Positions 6,038-7,736 of a stretch of 7,736 bases of DNA are shown here, one piece after another (within the stretch, counting starts at the first letter, position 1; the number at the start of each line of letters is the position of its first letter). Location of the stretch: NCBI GenBank assembly GCA_009778415.1, contig WRJV01000224.1, forward strand, positions 1 through 7,736, written 5' to 3'. Origin of the DNA: Clostridiales bacterium. Its GTDB lineage: Bacteria; Bacillota; Clostridia; Peptostreptococcales; Anaerovoracaceae. The position numbers and the translations under genes were made by a program. Under the pieces are notes generated by a model that made no database searches, was not told the origin of the DNA, and worked only from the letters and a program-made list of their open reading frames with translations.

Positions 6038-6808
6038 CTACCGTTGCCCGTAGGCGTCTATAAAAGCTGCCTCGTTTCCGTCATGGGTTATTTTCCACGC
6101 CGGGAAAGCTGTGTCCGCCAAAACCGCCGATTCGACGTCGATGCTGTTTTCGTCGAGCCAGTACACCATTTCTATGCTGCTGACGTGAACGTCGCCCAAG
6201 TTTTCATCCAATGCCTGCGCCATGAAGACCATCAGCGCCTGGGCAGCAGAAATCGTCCGCTGTTTTTTGCTGTGGAAATTCACGGCGCTCAGCCACTGGC
6301 AATCGACGCCGCTTAATTCCTTGTCCTTAAAAACGAACGTTACATGGCTCTGCTCTATCGTTGTGCCGTCCACTGCGTTTTTGTAAATCGCCTTTATGCT
6401 GCCGCCGTCTCGCTCAACAGCTTCAAACACGGCGTTTTTCTTTATGTCCCTGGCCACGTCGTCTTCGTCAGGCAATTCCCTGATGAACGAATCCGCAAGC
6501 CGCCGGTACTCTTCGTCGCTGCCGTCACTCACCGTCCAGCTCCCTTGCGCTTGATGGACCAATTCCTGCTTCAGCGCATAGTCCACCTCTGCATGCTGCA
6601 CAAAGAGGACGGGCATGTCCTTGCTGCGCTTGGGGATGATGCCGGCTTCCACATGTACGCCTTTCTGTCCAAGGAAAGCCGCCAAGGCTTTGTAGTCTTT
6701 GAATTCCTCAGATTTGGCAATGCTGAAATTGCCATAGGCCAAAATCAGGAACACGTCGGTAACCACAAGCGCTATTATCAGTATTGTCTTGGCTTTTGCC
6801 CAGTTCAT
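6038..6808 (-). CDS. yycI: WalRK two-component system regulatory protein YycI (WalI)
   Basis: A 256-residue membrane-anchored protein. The N-terminus MNWAKAKTILIIALVVTDVF is the family hallmark: a short cytoplasmic MxWxKxKT segment and one transmembrane helix (about 7-25). The rest is an extracytoplasmic domain ending in the YycI-like FPAWKITHDG segment. With YycH it associates with the sensor kinase WalK in the membrane and tunes WalR signalling: inhibitory in B. subtilis, activating in Staphylococcus aureus. I place the start at 6808, where GGAGGGG lies five bases upstream. An in-frame ATG at 6904 would add 32 residues lying inside yycH before the conserved start. It is a little shorter than B. 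subtilis YycI (about 280). The gap to yycH is 16 bases. Confidence 0.9.
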   Translation of the reverse strand: MNWAKAKTILIIALVVTDVFLILAYGNFSIAKSEEFKDYKALAAFLGQKGVHVEAGIIPKRSKDMPVLFVQHAEVDYALKQELVHQAQGSWTVSDGSDEEYRRLADSFIRELPDEDDVARDIKKNAVFEAVERDGGSIKAIYKNAVDGTTIEQSHVTFVFKDKELSGVDCQWLSAVNFHSKKQRTISAAQALMVFMAQALDENLGDVHVSSIEMVYWLDENSIDVESAVLADTAFPAWKITHDGNEAAFIDAYGQR

Positions 6809-6813
6809 CTTAA

Positions 6814-6820
6814 CCCCTCC
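6814..6820 (-). promoter_or_regulatory. Shine-Dalgarno deciding the yycI start
   Basis: Minus strand GGAGGGG, five bases before the ATG at 6808 and directly after the yycH stop. It supports the MNWAKAKT start rather than the upstream ATG at 6904. Confidence 0.8.
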
Positions 6821-6824
6821 GCAA

Positions 6825-7736
6825 CTAACGCGGGCTGTCGCCCGCAACAAAGATGGGGCGGTAGCCCAAGGGTTTTCCGTCGTCGAGCCCGAAATAGAAT
6901 TCAAGGCCGCCTATTGTAACAACCCACGCAGCCTCAAGGCTGCCCGTGTTCTCCGCAGACCTAAGGTAACCGCAGTCAAAACGCGAAACCCTTTCCACGA
7001 GCCCCTCTATGGATGATATTTCCCCCGCGCCGGCCTGCTTCGTTTCCTCCAAAGCGCCCTTGACGTATTCGAGGTTGCCCGCCAGAAGGTTGATCGCGGA
7101 GAACGCTTCCCTGTAATCGCCGCCTGCCGCGCCCAGTTCATTTGAAAACACGTTTACCAAATCCCGCTTGTAGTAAGAAACCCTTCCTCCGGTAACGTCG
7201 ATGATCACCGGCTCTCCGCTCTGGTAGTAGACCCTGCTGCCGTTTATCTCGACCCCAAAGACGAAGCGGAAGCCCTTTTTCCCTTCCGGGTCGGGCACGA
7301 CTTCTTTTATGTACGGGGTAAGGTTGATGCCATCGATAGACTCAAAAGCGCCGTGAGCGGCAATGAACGAACTGGCTTTTTCGAGGGCGTCAGCATACCT
7401 GGCCTGCGAGCCTGCCCTTTCGTCGTCTTCCCGCTTGAACTCCAGGACGCCGTTGTTGTGCGCGATTACGACTGTCCTGCCGTACCCGTACATGTAAATC
7501 ACTGTGCCGTTTTTCTCCTCGATCCGCTTAACGAAGTCAAAATTGTCGCTAAAGAAGCTTCGTATCATGTTTCGCGGCTTGTCGCCTTGCTTTGAAAAGT
7601 CGTCAGGATAGTAATGGACGTCGCGTATGCCGCTTTCAAAAGACACCGGGCACAGCGCATCGTTGTCAATTTCGCCGCCCATGTACGTGGTCAGCGTAAA
7701 ATACGCCGTGCTGCTCTTCTCGGCGCTGCCTATTTC
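6825..7736 (-). CDS. yycH: WalRK regulatory protein YycH (WalH), C-terminal part, cut by right edge
   Basis: The open frame runs off the right edge: 18 in-frame codons without a stop lie upstream of the internal ATG at 7682, so 303 C-terminal residues are seen of an expected 430-450. No membrane segment occurs in this part, which fits the extracytoplasmic domain of YycH, whose single N-terminal helix would lie outside the window. The sequence alone is weakly conserved. I recognise YycH mainly from its position directly before yycI, its size and its mix of beta-rich segments (for example FRFVFGVEINGSRVYY and EAAWVVTIGGLEFYFG). It acts with YycI on WalK in the membrane. The upstream neighbours should be walK and walR. 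Confidence 0.78.
   Translation of the reverse strand, partial: EIGSAEKSSTAYFTLTTYMGGEIDNDALCPVSFESGIRDVHYYPDDFSKQGDKPRNMIRSFFSDNFDFVKRIEEKNGTVIYMYGYGRTVVIAHNNGVLEFKREDDERAGSQARYADALEKASSFIAAHGAFESIDGINLTPYIKEVVPDPEGKKGFRFVFGVEINGSRVYYQSGEPVIIDVTGGRVSYYKRDLVNVFSNELGAAGGDYREAFSAINLLAGNLEYVKGALEETKQAGAGEISSIEGLVERVSRFDCGYLRSAENTGSLEAAWVVTIGGLEFYFGLDDGKPLGYRPIFVAGDSPR

Overview
The window looks like chromosomal DNA of a Gram-positive, low-GC-lineage bacterium (Bacillota, most likely a Clostridia-type anaerobe). The main reason is a recognisable tail of the wal (yyc) operon, yycH-yycI-walJ-rlmH, on the minus strand. Supporting this are strong GGAGG-type ribosome binding sites, TATAAT-type promoters, a YaaO-like Orn/Lys/Arg decarboxylase and a RocR-like sigma-54 activator. 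By eye the base composition is moderate, with frequent AGG and ATA codons. The genus cannot be named from this.

Layout, right to left along the minus strand. Positions 7736-4762 hold the C-terminal part of YycH (cut by the right edge), complete YycI, WalJ and RlmH. The gaps are only 13-24 bases and each internal gene has its own Shine-Dalgarno, so this is one operon. The htrA-type protease gene that sits between walJ and rlmH in Bacillus is absent. Just after rlmH a near-consensus sigma-A promoter (TTGATA, 17 bases, TATAAT) drives a 12-helix NhaD/CitMHS_2-type Na+/H+ antiporter (3199-4665) with a signal-like N-terminus.

Convergent with the antiporter is the only plus-strand gene (1763-3166), a PAS + AAA+ + Fis-HTH enhancer-binding protein of the RocR type. 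Its sigma-54 contact loop reads GGFTGA instead of GAFTGA. It is divergent from an Orn/Lys/Arg decarboxylase (124-1563, minus). The 199-base divergent region holds an extended -10 promoter and a 20-base near-perfect palindrome, the best candidate operator in the window. At the extreme left edge an AAGGAG plus ATG marks the start of the next minus-strand gene; tmk is expected from Bacillus synteny but not visible.

How it fits together: the right half is envelope-stress signalling (WalK modulators), a companion metallo-hydrolase and an rRNA methyltransferase. The left half looks like a small amino-acid/polyamine module: a sensor-activator with a probable small-molecule PAS domain beside a basic-amino-acid decarboxylase, with an ion/proton antiporter next door. 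I see no mobile element, CRISPR array, RNA gene or clearly novel system. The most useful leads are the operator and the variant GAFTGA loop in a region without a recognisable -24/-12 promoter.
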